From Nitrospirota bacterium (GTDB lineage Bacteria > Nitrospirota > Thermodesulfovibrionia > Thermodesulfovibrionales > Dissulfurispiraceae): DNA of 9,522 nucleotides. The number at the start of each line of letters is the position of its first letter. The first letter of the stretch is position 1. A program made the translations under genes and the position numbers. The notes beneath the pieces are model-generated. The model saw nothing but the letters and a program-made list of their open reading frames with translations, was not told where the DNA came from and made no database searches. Positions 1 through 6,286 of this stretch are shown here, one piece after another. The stretch covers positions 1 to 9,522 of the forward strand of contig JACREW010000006.1 in NCBI GenBank assembly GCA_016212685.1, written 5' to 3'.

Positions 1-172
1 CCACTAAACTATTACTAACTAATTTTCTGTTTGTCTCTTCGTACGGCGCCCCCATTTTAGCCGAATCAGCTTTCATCTCATCCATCACCTGGTTTATATC
101 CAAACTCTTATCAAAACGGTAAGTGGTAAAAACTATTCTGCCTCCGGTGGGATCAGTCAAAAGCAAAGGCAT
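1..172 (-). CDS. hypothetical protein, cut by left window edge
   Basis: An open minus-strand frame of 57 codons starts at ATG 172-170 and runs off the left edge without a stop. It begins MPLLLTDPTGGRIVFTTYRF and continues into a charged, helix-like stretch (MDEMKADSAKMG). AAAAGGG lies a few bases upstream of the ATG and could serve as ribosome binding site. The same frame continues upstream of this ATG for several residues before meeting TAA, and the peptide reads more like the inside of a protein than an N-terminus. It may therefore be a fragment of a larger broken gene. The GGRIVFTTY string recalls the end of some beta-sheet domains, but I do not recognise a family. Confidence 0.35.
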   Translation of the reverse strand, partial: MPLLLTDPTGGRIVFTTYRFDKSLDINQVMDEMKADSAKMGAPYEETNRKLVSNSLV

Positions 173-242
173 CTGAAGTTCCCTTTTAAATCCGGGTTAG
201 AAGCTTTTCATATTTGCCCATAGATACCCCAATATCATGTTA

Positions 243-429
243 ATGAATTATACAACAAAAGTCAGCTTTAAAATGAGAATTCGCGGCAGTCATCATAATA
301 TTTACAAAAGATAACATTGAAGAAATATTGAACCTGCAGCCCATGGGCGATAAAGCCAAACCTTACCAAGTAAAGCAGGTTCGTAGTATAATAATAAAGT
401 ACAGATTAGGAGAAATTGCCGATGAATAA
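243..429 (+). pseudogene. hicA: hicA-like mRNA interferase toxin, frameshifted and 5'-short
   Basis: The first part reads SFKMRIRGSHH in the frame of ATG 273 (or 243), including the Gly-Ser-His signature of HicA double-stranded-RNA-binding-fold RNases with its catalytic His. One extra A at about 297 then shifts the frame, and the uncorrected frame stops at TAA 312-314. Skipping that base restores IFTKDNIEEILNLQ, followed by GDKAKPYQVKQVRSIII and a stop at 427-429. The KAKPYQ-type tail is typical of one HicA subfamily. The corrected end overlaps the hicB start, the usual hicAB arrangement. The N-terminus is also shorter than usual: HicA proteins have about 25-30 residues before GSH, here at most about 14 from ATG 243. 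In life HicA cleaves mRNA and is blocked by HicB. A sequencing error could mimic the shift, but the short 5' end would remain. Confidence 0.7.
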
Positions 430-631
430 ATATGAAGTAATCATTTACTGGAGTGATGAAGATCAGGCATTCATTGCCGAGGTCCCGGAACTGCCGGGAT
501 GCACAGCGGACGGCGCAACATATCAGGAGGCCTTAGCTAATGTTGAGGTTATCATTCGTGAATGGATAGACACGGCAAAAGAACTGGGTCGCACGATTCC
601 CCAGCCAAAGGGCAGATTAATGTTCGCATAG
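422..631 (+). CDS. hicB: HicB family antitoxin (orphan)
   Basis: This 69-aa protein opens MNKYEVIIYWSDEDQAFIAE, followed by VPELPGCTADGATYQEAL and an amphipathic helix (NVEVIIREWIDTAKELG). That pattern of sheet, PELPGC-A-G-T-EA turn and helix is the HicB ribonuclease-H-like antitoxin fold, which binds and neutralises HicA. It ends soon after the fold, with no clear C-terminal DNA-binding helix-turn-helix or ribbon-helix-helix, so autoregulation by this protein alone is doubtful. ATG 422 is preferred over TTG 416 because AGGAGA (408-413) lies 8 nt upstream of it. The start overlaps the end of the hicA relic. With hicA broken, the gene is an apparent orphan antitoxin; it could still counter a related toxin elsewhere in the genome. 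Confidence 0.85.
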   Translation: MNKYEVIIYWSDEDQAFIAEVPELPGCTADGATYQEALANVEVIIREWIDTAKELGRTIPQPKGRLMFA

Positions 632-658
632 ACAATCTCCAGTTTTTTGTCTTCCGAG

Positions 659-742
659 TTATCTGAAACCGTATCTCCCGTTTTCCTTAAACTCTAAAAC
701 TCCTTTGTCTCTCAATATCTGCAACTGCAGGTCGCCCCACGG
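659..742 (-). pseudogene. C-terminal relic of a restriction endonuclease-like protein
   Basis: Reading the minus strand from about 733 to the TAA at 661-659 gives a peptide containing LQLQILRDKGVLEF, then ENGRYGFR and stop. A terminal winged-helix of the form LQ-LRDKG-[LI]EF----G-Y is common at the C-terminus of several Type II restriction endonucleases (the DpnI C-terminal domain kind), where it helps DNA binding. Only about 24 residues survive. The same frame hits a stop at 745-743, with no start codon or catalytic domain upstream. I read it as the tail of a gene lost by deletion or by recombination near 734-745. The assignment rests on remembered family pattern and a short match. Confidence 0.5.
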
Positions 743-930
743 TTACGCATTAGCAACAGCCGTTCAGCACTTGCATAACTCTGCATACGCCTTGTTAGAC
801 GATCGGTTTTTGAAAGTGGCTTGGGTGAAGATGACATGTTATTTTAATCTAACATCCATTTTTATACTTATTCTGCATTTGATAACATTTTATCCGGCAG
901 GCAGCATGCAGTCAAGCATATTTGAACTAT
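734..930. other. non-coding interval with attC-like edge and small hairpin
   Basis: No convincing gene lies here. A plus-strand frame of 89 codons covering 705-974 begins with a non-ATG start, has no ribosome binding site and an odd composition, and I reject it. Near 795-801 the sequence GTTAGAC fits the integron core-site pattern GTTRRRY, and on the minus strand it reads GTCTAACAAGGCG, like the start of an attC site. A convincing partner site and full stem are not visible. ATGTTA (836-841) and TAACAT (850-855) form a small inverted repeat. One copy of the dispersed repeat begins at about 849. The junction with the endonuclease relic suggests past recombination. Confidence 0.35.
849..900 (+). 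repeat. dispersed repeat, copy 1
   Basis: The stretch AACATCC then ATTTTTATACTTATTCT (851-874) matches 8713-8736 in the same orientation with about three differences in the 24-base core. Looser similarity (TTTG-TAA then ---CAG) reaches about 900 and 8762. The copies lie about 7.9 kb apart and each sits beside a toxin-antitoxin locus. The left end of the similarity coincides with RYYYAAC-type strings (ATCTAAC here, GCCCAAC at copy 2). I do not recognise the repeat family. Confidence 0.5.
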
Positions 931-983
931 TTGACTCTATCATACTATTTGTGATACATTTTTGTAATACATAAACAGGAGGG
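931..983 (+). promoter_or_regulatory. promoter, tandem operator-like repeats and RBS of the TA locus at 988
   Basis: TTGACT (931-936) and TACATT (955-960) are 18 nt apart, with TG one base ahead of the -10, giving an extended -10 promoter. TTTGTGATACAT (948-959) and TTTGTAATACAT (961-972) are direct repeats with one mismatch and a 13-bp period; TCATACT (940-946) may be a weaker third unit. They cover the -10 and start region, where an autoregulating ribbon-helix-helix antitoxin would bind. AGGAGGG (977-983) is a strong ribosome binding site 4 nt before the ATG. Confidence 0.6.
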
Positions 984-987
984 CGGT

Positions 988-1251
988 ATGCCTGTAAGCG
1001 TAAGATTGGATAAAGAAACGGAAGAGCTTTTAAATAAAGCGTCAAAAATTGCCGGCACGCCTAAAAGCAAACTTATGAAAAACTCGATAAAGGAGTATTG
1101 CGCCGGAATAATCATGCAGAAAAAAATTACTCCTTATGAACTCTCCAAAGATTTAATCGGCAAACAAGGCAGTGGAAGGAAAGACCTCTCGATGAGAGGC
1201 GAAGAAATCATGCGGGAGATGTTTAAGAAGAAAAAACATGATCGCAATTGA
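988..1251 (+). CDS. ribbon-helix-helix antitoxin of PIN toxin pair
   Basis: This 87-aa protein opens MPVSVRLDKETEELLNKASK. The VSVRLD strand (3-8) followed by two predicted helices (about 9-21 and 25-40, with PKSKLMKNSIKEY) is a CopG/Arc-type ribbon-helix-helix domain for DNA binding and dimerisation. The remainder (about 44-87) is charged and likely flexible, ending KKKKHDRN; in such antitoxins this tail wraps the PIN toxin and blocks its active site. The start is supported by AGGAGGG 4 nt upstream. Its end overlaps the toxin gene by 14 nt, implying translational coupling. It probably represses its own promoter through the repeats at 948-972. The family is clear; the exact subfamily name is not. 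Confidence 0.85.
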   Translation: MPVSVRLDKETEELLNKASKIAGTPKSKLMKNSIKEYCAGIIMQKKITPYELSKDLIGKQGSGRKDLSMRGEEIMREMFKKKKHDRN

Positions 1252-1651
1252 TACAGGACCACTTGTTGCCCTTTTTGACAAAAATGACGACAAACATCAT
1301 CTCTGCCTGAATATTTTCAAAAAGATTGACGAAGCTCTTATAACGACATGGCCTGTGCTTACGGAGGTGTTTTACCTTCTTAACTTTTCATCAAACGCTC
1401 AGGATGATTTTTGGGAATTCTTAGAGCGCGGCGCAGTGTCTATTTACGCTATTGATAAGGATTTAATGAAGAAGTGCAGACATCTTATGAAGAAATATGA
1501 TGACCTTCCGATGGATTTGGCTGACGCAACACTGGTTGCAATGGCGGAGACAGAAAACATCTCGACCATGTTCACGCTTGACCATAGAGATTTCAGGATT
1601 TATAAAACGAGGCTCGGCAAGCACTTTCGGCTGCTGCCTGACAGATTATAA
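1238..1651 (+). CDS. vapC: PIN-domain toxin RNase (VapC type)
   Basis: The 137-aa length is typical of PIN toxins. Acidic residues expected for the Mg-binding active site are in place: D5 (MIAIDTGPLVALFD), E43 (VLTEVFYLL), D96 (DLADATLVAMAE) and D115/D118 (TLDHRDF). VapC enzymes cut tRNA, rRNA or other RNA in the cytoplasm; the target here cannot be read from sequence. The gene overlaps the antitoxin's last codons (ATGATCGCAATTGA), the standard two-gene layout, and shares its promoter. The frame is complete with no disabling change, so the pair looks functional. It ends 30 nt before the hairpin that terminates the convergent ahcY operon. Confidence 0.9.
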   Translation: MIAIDTGPLVALFDKNDDKHHLCLNIFKKIDEALITTWPVLTEVFYLLNFSSNAQDDFWEFLERGAVSIYAIDKDLMKKCRHLMKKYDDLPMDLADATLVAMAETENISTMFTLDHRDFRIYKTRLGKHFRLLPDRL

Positions 1652-1681
1652 CTGCATAATTCGATGAGAGCGGATTTAAAA

Positions 1682-1701
1682 GGGGGGACTTTCGTCCCCC
1701 T
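1682..1701 (-). terminator. terminator of the leuD-ahcY operon
   Basis: On the minus strand a 7-bp G/C-rich stem (GGGGGAC with GTCCCCC) closes a GAAA tetraloop and is followed by C then TTTT. It begins 13 nt after the ahcY stop. In the plus direction the loop is TTTC and only a delayed T run (1708-1712) follows, so it may also weakly end transcription of the convergent PIN toxin gene. Confidence 0.8.
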
Positions 1702-1713
1702 CTGAGGTTTTTA

Positions 1714-2973
1714 TTATGTACCCATCTCCCAGCTCTGTAGATATTTTCTCTGCTCCGGAGTAAGGGTGTCTATCTTGATGCCCATTGCCTTCAACTTAAG
1801 GCGCGAGATATCTTTGTCGATCTTTTCAGGCACGCTGTATACGGTGTTTTTTAGTTTCTTCGCGTTCTTGACCATAAACTCGGCGCACAATGCCTGATTC
1901 GCGAAGCTCATGTCCATAACGGCGGACGGATGACCTTCGGCAGCGGCAAGGTTTATAAGCCTTCCCTCTCCTAAGAGATAAATCCTCTTTCCGCTTTTAA
2001 GGGTATACTCTTCCACAAAATCCCTGATAATCCTTCTTGCCTTCGACATTTTCTTAAGGCTGTCTATATCTATCTCCACGTTAAAGTGGCCTGTGTTACA
2101 GACTATGGCTCCGTCCTTCATCAGAGGGAAGCAGCCCTTTGAAATTACGTTAATGTCGCCGGTTGCGGTTACGAATATGTCGCCGATCCTTGCCGCGTCT
2201 TTTATCGGCATTATCTCGTAACCGTCCATTGTAGCCTCGAGCGCCCGCAAGGGATCTATCTCCGTGATTATCACCCGCGCGCCGTGTCCCTTTGCCCTCA
2301 TTGCAACGCCCCTGCCGCACCAGCCGTATCCCGCGACAACAAATACCGAGCCTGCTATAAGCCTGTTTGTTGCCCTGATTATGCCGTCCATTGTGGACTG
2401 GCCTGTACCGTAGCGATTGTCGAAAAGATGTTTTGTATAGGCGTCATTCACCGCTACTATCGGGTATTGAAGCGCGCCGTCCGCAGCCATTGCCTTAAGC
2501 CTTATAACCCCGGTGGTGGTTTCTTCGGTTCCGCCTATCACATGCTTAAGAAGCGCCTTTTCTTCTTTATGCAATATCGAGACAAGGTCCGCTCCGTCGT
2601 CCATTGTTATATGAGGCTTTATGGAAAGGGCGTCTTTTATATGCCTGTAATACGTTTTTGTGTCCTCGCCCTTAATCGCAAAAACCGACATGCCAGAATT
2701 CTTTACGAGGGATGCCGCCACGTCGTCCTGAGTGCTCAGGGGGTTGGACGCGCAAAGGGTAAGCTCGGCCCCGCCTGCCTTAAGGGTTTCCATTAAGCTC
2801 GCCGTCTCTGTAGTTACATGAAGACATGCGGCAATCTTTACGCCCTTAAGGGGCTTTTGCTTTTTGAATCTCTCGGTAATAGTCTTCAATACCGGCATTT
2901 CGTGAGCGGCCCATTCTATGCGAAGCTTTCCCTTGCCTGCAAGACCCATATCTTTTACATCATGCTTTGCCAT
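1714..2973 (-). CDS. ahcY: adenosylhomocysteinase
   Basis: AhcY splits S-adenosylhomocysteine to adenosine and homocysteine, using bound NAD in a redox cycle. It removes the product inhibitor of methyltransferases and feeds the methionine cycle beside MetK. At 419 aa it is the short form. Visible are LHVTTETA (51-58), MDDGAD (124-129), GGTEETTTG (147-155) and NDAYTKHLFDNRYGTGQS (176-193) with substrate-contacting Lys, Asp and Asn. The NAD fold is VVAGYGWCGRGVAMRAKG (212-229), with E238/D240, TGHFNVEID (294-302) and NLAAAEGHPSAVMDMS (341-356). It ends YLQSWEMGT and lacks the KPDHYRY tail and the roughly 40-residue insert of the long (eukaryotic and proteobacterial) form. AGGAGG precedes ATG 2973. 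It is the last gene of the operon, 8 nt after metK. Confidence 0.97.
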   Translation of the reverse strand: MAKHDVKDMGLAGKGKLRIEWAAHEMPVLKTITERFKKQKPLKGVKIAACLHVTTETASLMETLKAGGAELTLCASNPLSTQDDVAASLVKNSGMSVFAIKGEDTKTYYRHIKDALSIKPHITMDDGADLVSILHKEEKALLKHVIGGTEETTTGVIRLKAMAADGALQYPIVAVNDAYTKHLFDNRYGTGQSTMDGIIRATNRLIAGSVFVVAGYGWCGRGVAMRAKGHGARVIITEIDPLRALEATMDGYEIMPIKDAARIGDIFVTATGDINVISKGCFPLMKDGAIVCNTGHFNVEIDIDSLKKMSKARRIIRDFVEEYTLKSGKRIYLLGEGRLINLAAAEGHPSAVMDMSFANQALCAEFMVKNAKKLKNTVYSVPEKIDKDISRLKLKAMGIKIDTLTPEQRKYLQSWEMGT

Positions 2974-2981
2974 CTATCCTC

Positions 2982-4145
2982 CTATCCTTTTGCCTGTTTT
3001 TTAAGAGTATCCGCCATATTGGTCTTTTCCCATGTGTAGCCGTCCTCGTTCCTTCCGAAATGGCCGTAGGCCGCGGTCTGTTTGTATATAGGCTTTCTTA
3101 GATCGAGCTTTTCTATGATGCCTTTCGGGGTCATGTCGAAATTTTTCACTATAAGTTTCGATATTTCCTTTTCGTCCATCTTTCCTGTTCCGAATGTATC
3201 GACAAAAACCGATACAGGATCGGGCACGCCGATGGCATACGCAAGCTGGATCTCGCACCTTGCCGCTATGCCTGCCGCTACTATATTTTTGGCGATATAC
3301 CTTGCCATGTATGAAGCCGACCTGTCTACCTTTGAAGGGTCTTTGCCTGAAAAGCATCCGCCGCCGTGGCTTCCGACGCCGCCGTAAGTATCTACGATAA
3401 TTTTTCTTCCGGTCAATCCCGTGTCGCCCTGAGGCCCGCCGATAACGAACCTCCCGGTAGGATTTATATGATAAACGATTGTTTCTTCATCGAGGAGTTC
3501 AGGGGGAATTACAGGCTTTATGACCTTTTCTATGATATCTTCCCTCATCTCCTTTAATGTTATGTCCGGACTGTGCTGCGAAGATATAACCACCGTGCGG
3601 ACCTTATGGGGCTTGCCGTCTTTGTACTCGATGGAGACCTGAGATTTTCCGTCCGGGCGGAGATACCCGAGCACGTCCTTCTTCCTCGCCTCGGTCAGTT
3701 TCCTTGTGAGCTTATGCGCAAGCATAATGGTCATGGGCATCAATTCAGGTGTTTCATCGCAGGCAAAGCCGAACATCAGGCCCTGATCTCCCGCGCCTCC
3801 TACGTCCACTCCCATTGAAATGTCCATAGACTGTTTATCTATGGATGTAATCACAGCGCAGGTCTCGTAATCGAAGCCGTACTTTGCCCTCGTATACCCT
3901 ATCTCCTTTATGGTCTCCCTGACTATGTCCGGGATATGCACATAACAGCTTGTCGTTATCTCGCCGGCAACAAAAGCCATGCCTGTTGTAACGAGACATT
4001 CGCAGGCAACCCTTGCTACAGGGTCCTGCGCCAGAATCGCATCCAGCACCGCGTCGGATATTTGGTCCGCGATCTTGTCAGGATGTCCTTCCGTAACAGA
4101 CTCTGAAGTAAATAGAAAATCCTTTCCGTTCGTTATGCTTGCCAT
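2982..4145 (-). CDS. metK: methionine adenosyltransferase (S-adenosylmethionine synthetase)
   Basis: MetK forms S-adenosylmethionine from ATP and methionine in the cytosol. The 387-aa length is normal. Signatures are TEGHPDKIADQISDAVLD (18-35) with the ATP-contacting His21, Pro and Asp, GGAGDQGLMFGFA (116-128), the DGKSQVSIEY segment (165-174), GRFVIGGPQGDTGLTGRK (231-248) and the P-loop-like GSHGGGCFSGKDPSKVDRS (258-276). This last reads GVGSHGGGC where many bacterial enzymes have GWGAHGGGA, a mild substitution that leaves the lysines and Asp intact. GGAGGTGA lies just ahead of ATG 4145. It sits between asd (16 nt) and ahcY (8 nt), so SAM production and SAH clearance are co-expressed. I see no SAM riboswitch in the short gaps or before leuD. 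Confidence 0.98.
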   Translation of the reverse strand: MASITNGKDFLFTSESVTEGHPDKIADQISDAVLDAILAQDPVARVACECLVTTGMAFVAGEITTSCYVHIPDIVRETIKEIGYTRAKYGFDYETCAVITSIDKQSMDISMGVDVGGAGDQGLMFGFACDETPELMPMTIMLAHKLTRKLTEARKKDVLGYLRPDGKSQVSIEYKDGKPHKVRTVVISSQHSPDITLKEMREDIIEKVIKPVIPPELLDEETIVYHINPTGRFVIGGPQGDTGLTGRKIIVDTYGGVGSHGGGCFSGKDPSKVDRSASYMARYIAKNIVAAGIAARCEIQLAYAIGVPDPVSVFVDTFGTGKMDEKEISKLIVKNFDMTPKGIIEKLDLRKPIYKQTAAYGHFGRNEDGYTWEKTNMADTLKKQAKG

Positions 4146-4161
4146 AACTCACCTCCAAAAT

Positions 4162-5175
4162 TTATTTTATAAGCTCTTCCGCTATTTGAACCGCGTTAAG
4201 GGCAGCGCCTTTTCTCAGATTGTCGGACACAACCCACATGTTTATGCCGTTATCTATTGATTCGTCTTCCCTTATCCTGCCCACGTAAACCGGATCCTTG
4301 CCCGCGACGTCTATTGGGAGGGGATATACATTCTTTTCGGGCGCATCAAAGACCACAATCCCCTGAGCCTTTGAAAGGGCAGAACGCACCTCATTGGCGG
4401 TCATCTTCCTCTCCGTCTCTATATTCACGGACTCGGAATGACCTCTGAATACAGGAACTCTCACTGTCGTTGCCGTAACCCTGATAGTGTTGTCGCCCAT
4501 AATCTTTTTGGTCTCGTCAACCATCTTCATCTCTTCTTTTGTGTACCCGTTCTCAAGGAACTTATCTATTTGTGGAAGCACATTGAACGCTATCTGGTGC
4601 GGATAAACGTTTTTTTGTATCTCCTTGAAATTCAAAAGGTCGACTGTCTGCTGCAAAAGCTCATCCATAGCCTTTTTGCCGGTGCCTGAAACAGCCTGAA
4701 ATGTAGTAACAACAACCCTTTTTATCTTTGCCGCGTCATGAATAGGCTTTAACGCCACAACCATCTGAATAGTTGAGCAATTCGGATTCGCAATGATTCC
4801 TTTATGCCATTTCAAGTCATGGGCATTAACCTCTGGCACAACAAGGGGAACCTCAGGATCCATTCTCCATTGGCTCGAATTGTCGACAACAACGCATCCC
4901 GATTTTGCCGCAATAGGCGCCCATATCTTCGACCTCTCGGCCCCGGCGGAAAAAAGGGCAATATCGATTCCCTTAAAAGAATCCTCATTAATAGTTTCTA
5001 CAGGCATCTCGCTGCCCTCGAACTGGAGGGTCTTGCCTTCCGACCTTTCGGATGCAAAAAGCCTCAATTTCTCTATGGGGAAATTCCTCTCCTCCAAAAC
5101 CGTGATCATCTCATTGCCGACAGCGCCTGTTGCGCCTACGACAGCAACTACATATTTTTCTTTTTTCTTCAACAT
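4162..5175 (-). CDS. asd: aspartate-semialdehyde dehydrogenase
   Basis: Asd reduces aspartyl phosphate to aspartate semialdehyde with NADPH, the branch point to lysine, threonine and methionine. The 337-aa protein has the nucleotide loop VGATGAVG (13-20), phosphate and substrate contacts around NSSQWRMD (99-106), the catalytic Cys133 in NPNCST, the TTFQAVSGTGKKAM segment (157-170) and the catalytic His246 in FRGHSESV, with R244 beside it. Length and motifs match the usual bacterial form. The frame starts 7 nt after the leuB stop; AAAGGAG inside the last leuB codons is the likely ribosome binding site, so translation is probably coupled. A link to metK and ahcY downstream makes sense through methionine supply. 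Confidence 0.97.
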   Translation of the reverse strand: MLKKKEKYVVAVVGATGAVGNEMITVLEERNFPIEKLRLFASERSEGKTLQFEGSEMPVETINEDSFKGIDIALFSAGAERSKIWAPIAAKSGCVVVDNSSQWRMDPEVPLVVPEVNAHDLKWHKGIIANPNCSTIQMVVALKPIHDAAKIKRVVVTTFQAVSGTGKKAMDELLQQTVDLLNFKEIQKNVYPHQIAFNVLPQIDKFLENGYTKEEMKMVDETKKIMGDNTIRVTATTVRVPVFRGHSESVNIETERKMTANEVRSALSKAQGIVVFDAPEKNVYPLPIDVAGKDPVYVGRIREDESIDNGINMWVVSDNLRKGAALNAVQIAEELIK

Positions 5176-5182
5176 CTTTCCG

Positions 5183-6286
5183 TTACTCCTTTATCTCGCT
5201 TACATATTTTGCTGTTAAATCTCCAACCTCCGCGGTCGAATATCCCATCTTCCCGGCAGCCTGGCTTTTCATTTTCCTCATTACCTCAATCATGGATGTT
5301 TCAATAGCCTGCGAAGCCTTTGCTTCTCCGAGCGTATCGAGCATCATCATTGCGGCCCCTATGGCTGCCATAGGGTTTATTACGCCTTGTCCCCTATATT
5401 TGGGAGCGCTTCCTCCCATGGGCTCAAACATAGAGATGCCCTCCGGATTAATATTCCCTCCGGATGCTACGCCGAGCCCGCCCTGTATCATCGCGCCGAG
5501 GTCCGTAATAATATCGCCGAAAAGATTTTCGGTAACGACCACGTCGAACCATTCCGGGTTCTTCACGAACCACATATTAGCGGCATCGACATGGTTGTAG
5601 TCGCGCTTGAGTTCCGGGTAGAATTTCGATCCCATCTCCTCAAAAGCGCGGTACCAGAGATCTCCGGCATGGGTAAGAACATTTCGCTTGTGAACGAGCG
5701 TGATCGGTTTTTCGGCGTATTTAGGATTCATCGCGTTGCGCTTTTTCTTCAGTTCAAAGGCGTATTTCAGGCAGCGGTCAACCGTGCGCCGGTCGTAGAT
5801 CATAAGTTGTGTAGCTATCTCATCAGGCGTGCCCACGCGTGTCGCGCCGCCGTGCCCGGTGTAGATGCCGCCTGTGTTTTCGCGGATAACTACGAAATCT
5901 ATATGCTCCGGCCCCTTATCCTTAAGCGGGGTCTCGACATTCGGGTAGAGCCTTACCGGCCTGAGATTTATGTATTGGTCGAGGGTAAAACGTATTTTAA
6001 GGAGAATTCCCGTTTCGAGTATGCCGGGTTTTACATCGGGATGTCCGATAGCGCCGAGGAATATCGCGTCGAATTTTCTGAACTCGTCTATCGCGCTGTC
6101 CGGAAGCGCTTCGCCTGTCTTTAAATAGCGCTCGCCGCCGAAATCGAAATAATGATAATCGAGATTGAATCCGAACCTTGCTGAAGCCGCATTAAGTGCC
6201 TTTATTCCCTCGGCAACGACCTCGGGACCTGTGCCGTCTCCGGGTATGACCGCAATATTGTATTTTTTATCTGATTTCCGGCTCAT
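5183..6286 (-). CDS. leuB: 3-isopropylmalate dehydrogenase (divergent clade)
   Basis: This 367-aa protein belongs to the isocitrate/isopropylmalate dehydrogenase family, which oxidatively decarboxylates a 2-hydroxy acid with NAD(P). Motifs are IPGDGTGPE (14-22), R99 and R109 (NLRP), R135 in VIRENTGGIYTG, K200 in VHKRNVL, D234, and the metal site ENLFGDIITDLGA (253-265). The cofactor segment is EPMGGSAPKYRGQGVINP (288-305), where classical LeuB has a His-Gly-Ser-Ala-Pro string. Leucine synthesis is inferred mainly from leuD next door. Tartrate or homoisocitrate dehydrogenase activity cannot be excluded from sequence. I chose ATG 6286, which overlaps the leuD stop as ATGA and has AGGGAG 7 nt upstream. 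The ATG at 6319 would add 11 residues and overlap leuD by 37 nt without a ribosome binding site. Confidence 0.88.
   Translation of the reverse strand: MSRKSDKKYNIAVIPGDGTGPEVVAEGIKALNAASARFGFNLDYHYFDFGGERYLKTGEALPDSAIDEFRKFDAIFLGAIGHPDVKPGILETGILLKIRFTLDQYINLRPVRLYPNVETPLKDKGPEHIDFVVIRENTGGIYTGHGGATRVGTPDEIATQLMIYDRRTVDRCLKYAFELKKKRNAMNPKYAEKPITLVHKRNVLTHAGDLWYRAFEEMGSKFYPELKRDYNHVDAANMWFVKNPEWFDVVVTENLFGDIITDLGAMIQGGLGVASGGNINPEGISMFEPMGGSAPKYRGQGVINPMAAIGAAMMMLDTLGEAKASQAIETSMIEVMRKMKSQAAGKMGYSTAEVGDLTAKYVSEIKE

Noticed and set aside
705..974. 89-codon plus-strand open frame
   Set aside because: Non-ATG start, no ribosome binding site, composition unlike a protein, and it runs over the endonuclease relic, the repeat and the TA promoter.
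2284..2796. 170-codon plus-strand open frame inside ahcY
   Set aside because: It is antisense to a strongly conserved gene and is cysteine-rich with no domain pattern; a shadow frame.
4804..5307. 167-codon plus-strand frame across the leuB-asd junction
   Set aside because: Antisense shadow of two real genes, low-complexity Phe/Ser-rich stretches, no supporting start signal.
5387..6124. 245-codon plus-strand open frame inside leuB
   Set aside because: Antisense to leuB, whose motifs are all intact; no ribosome binding site or recognisable domain.
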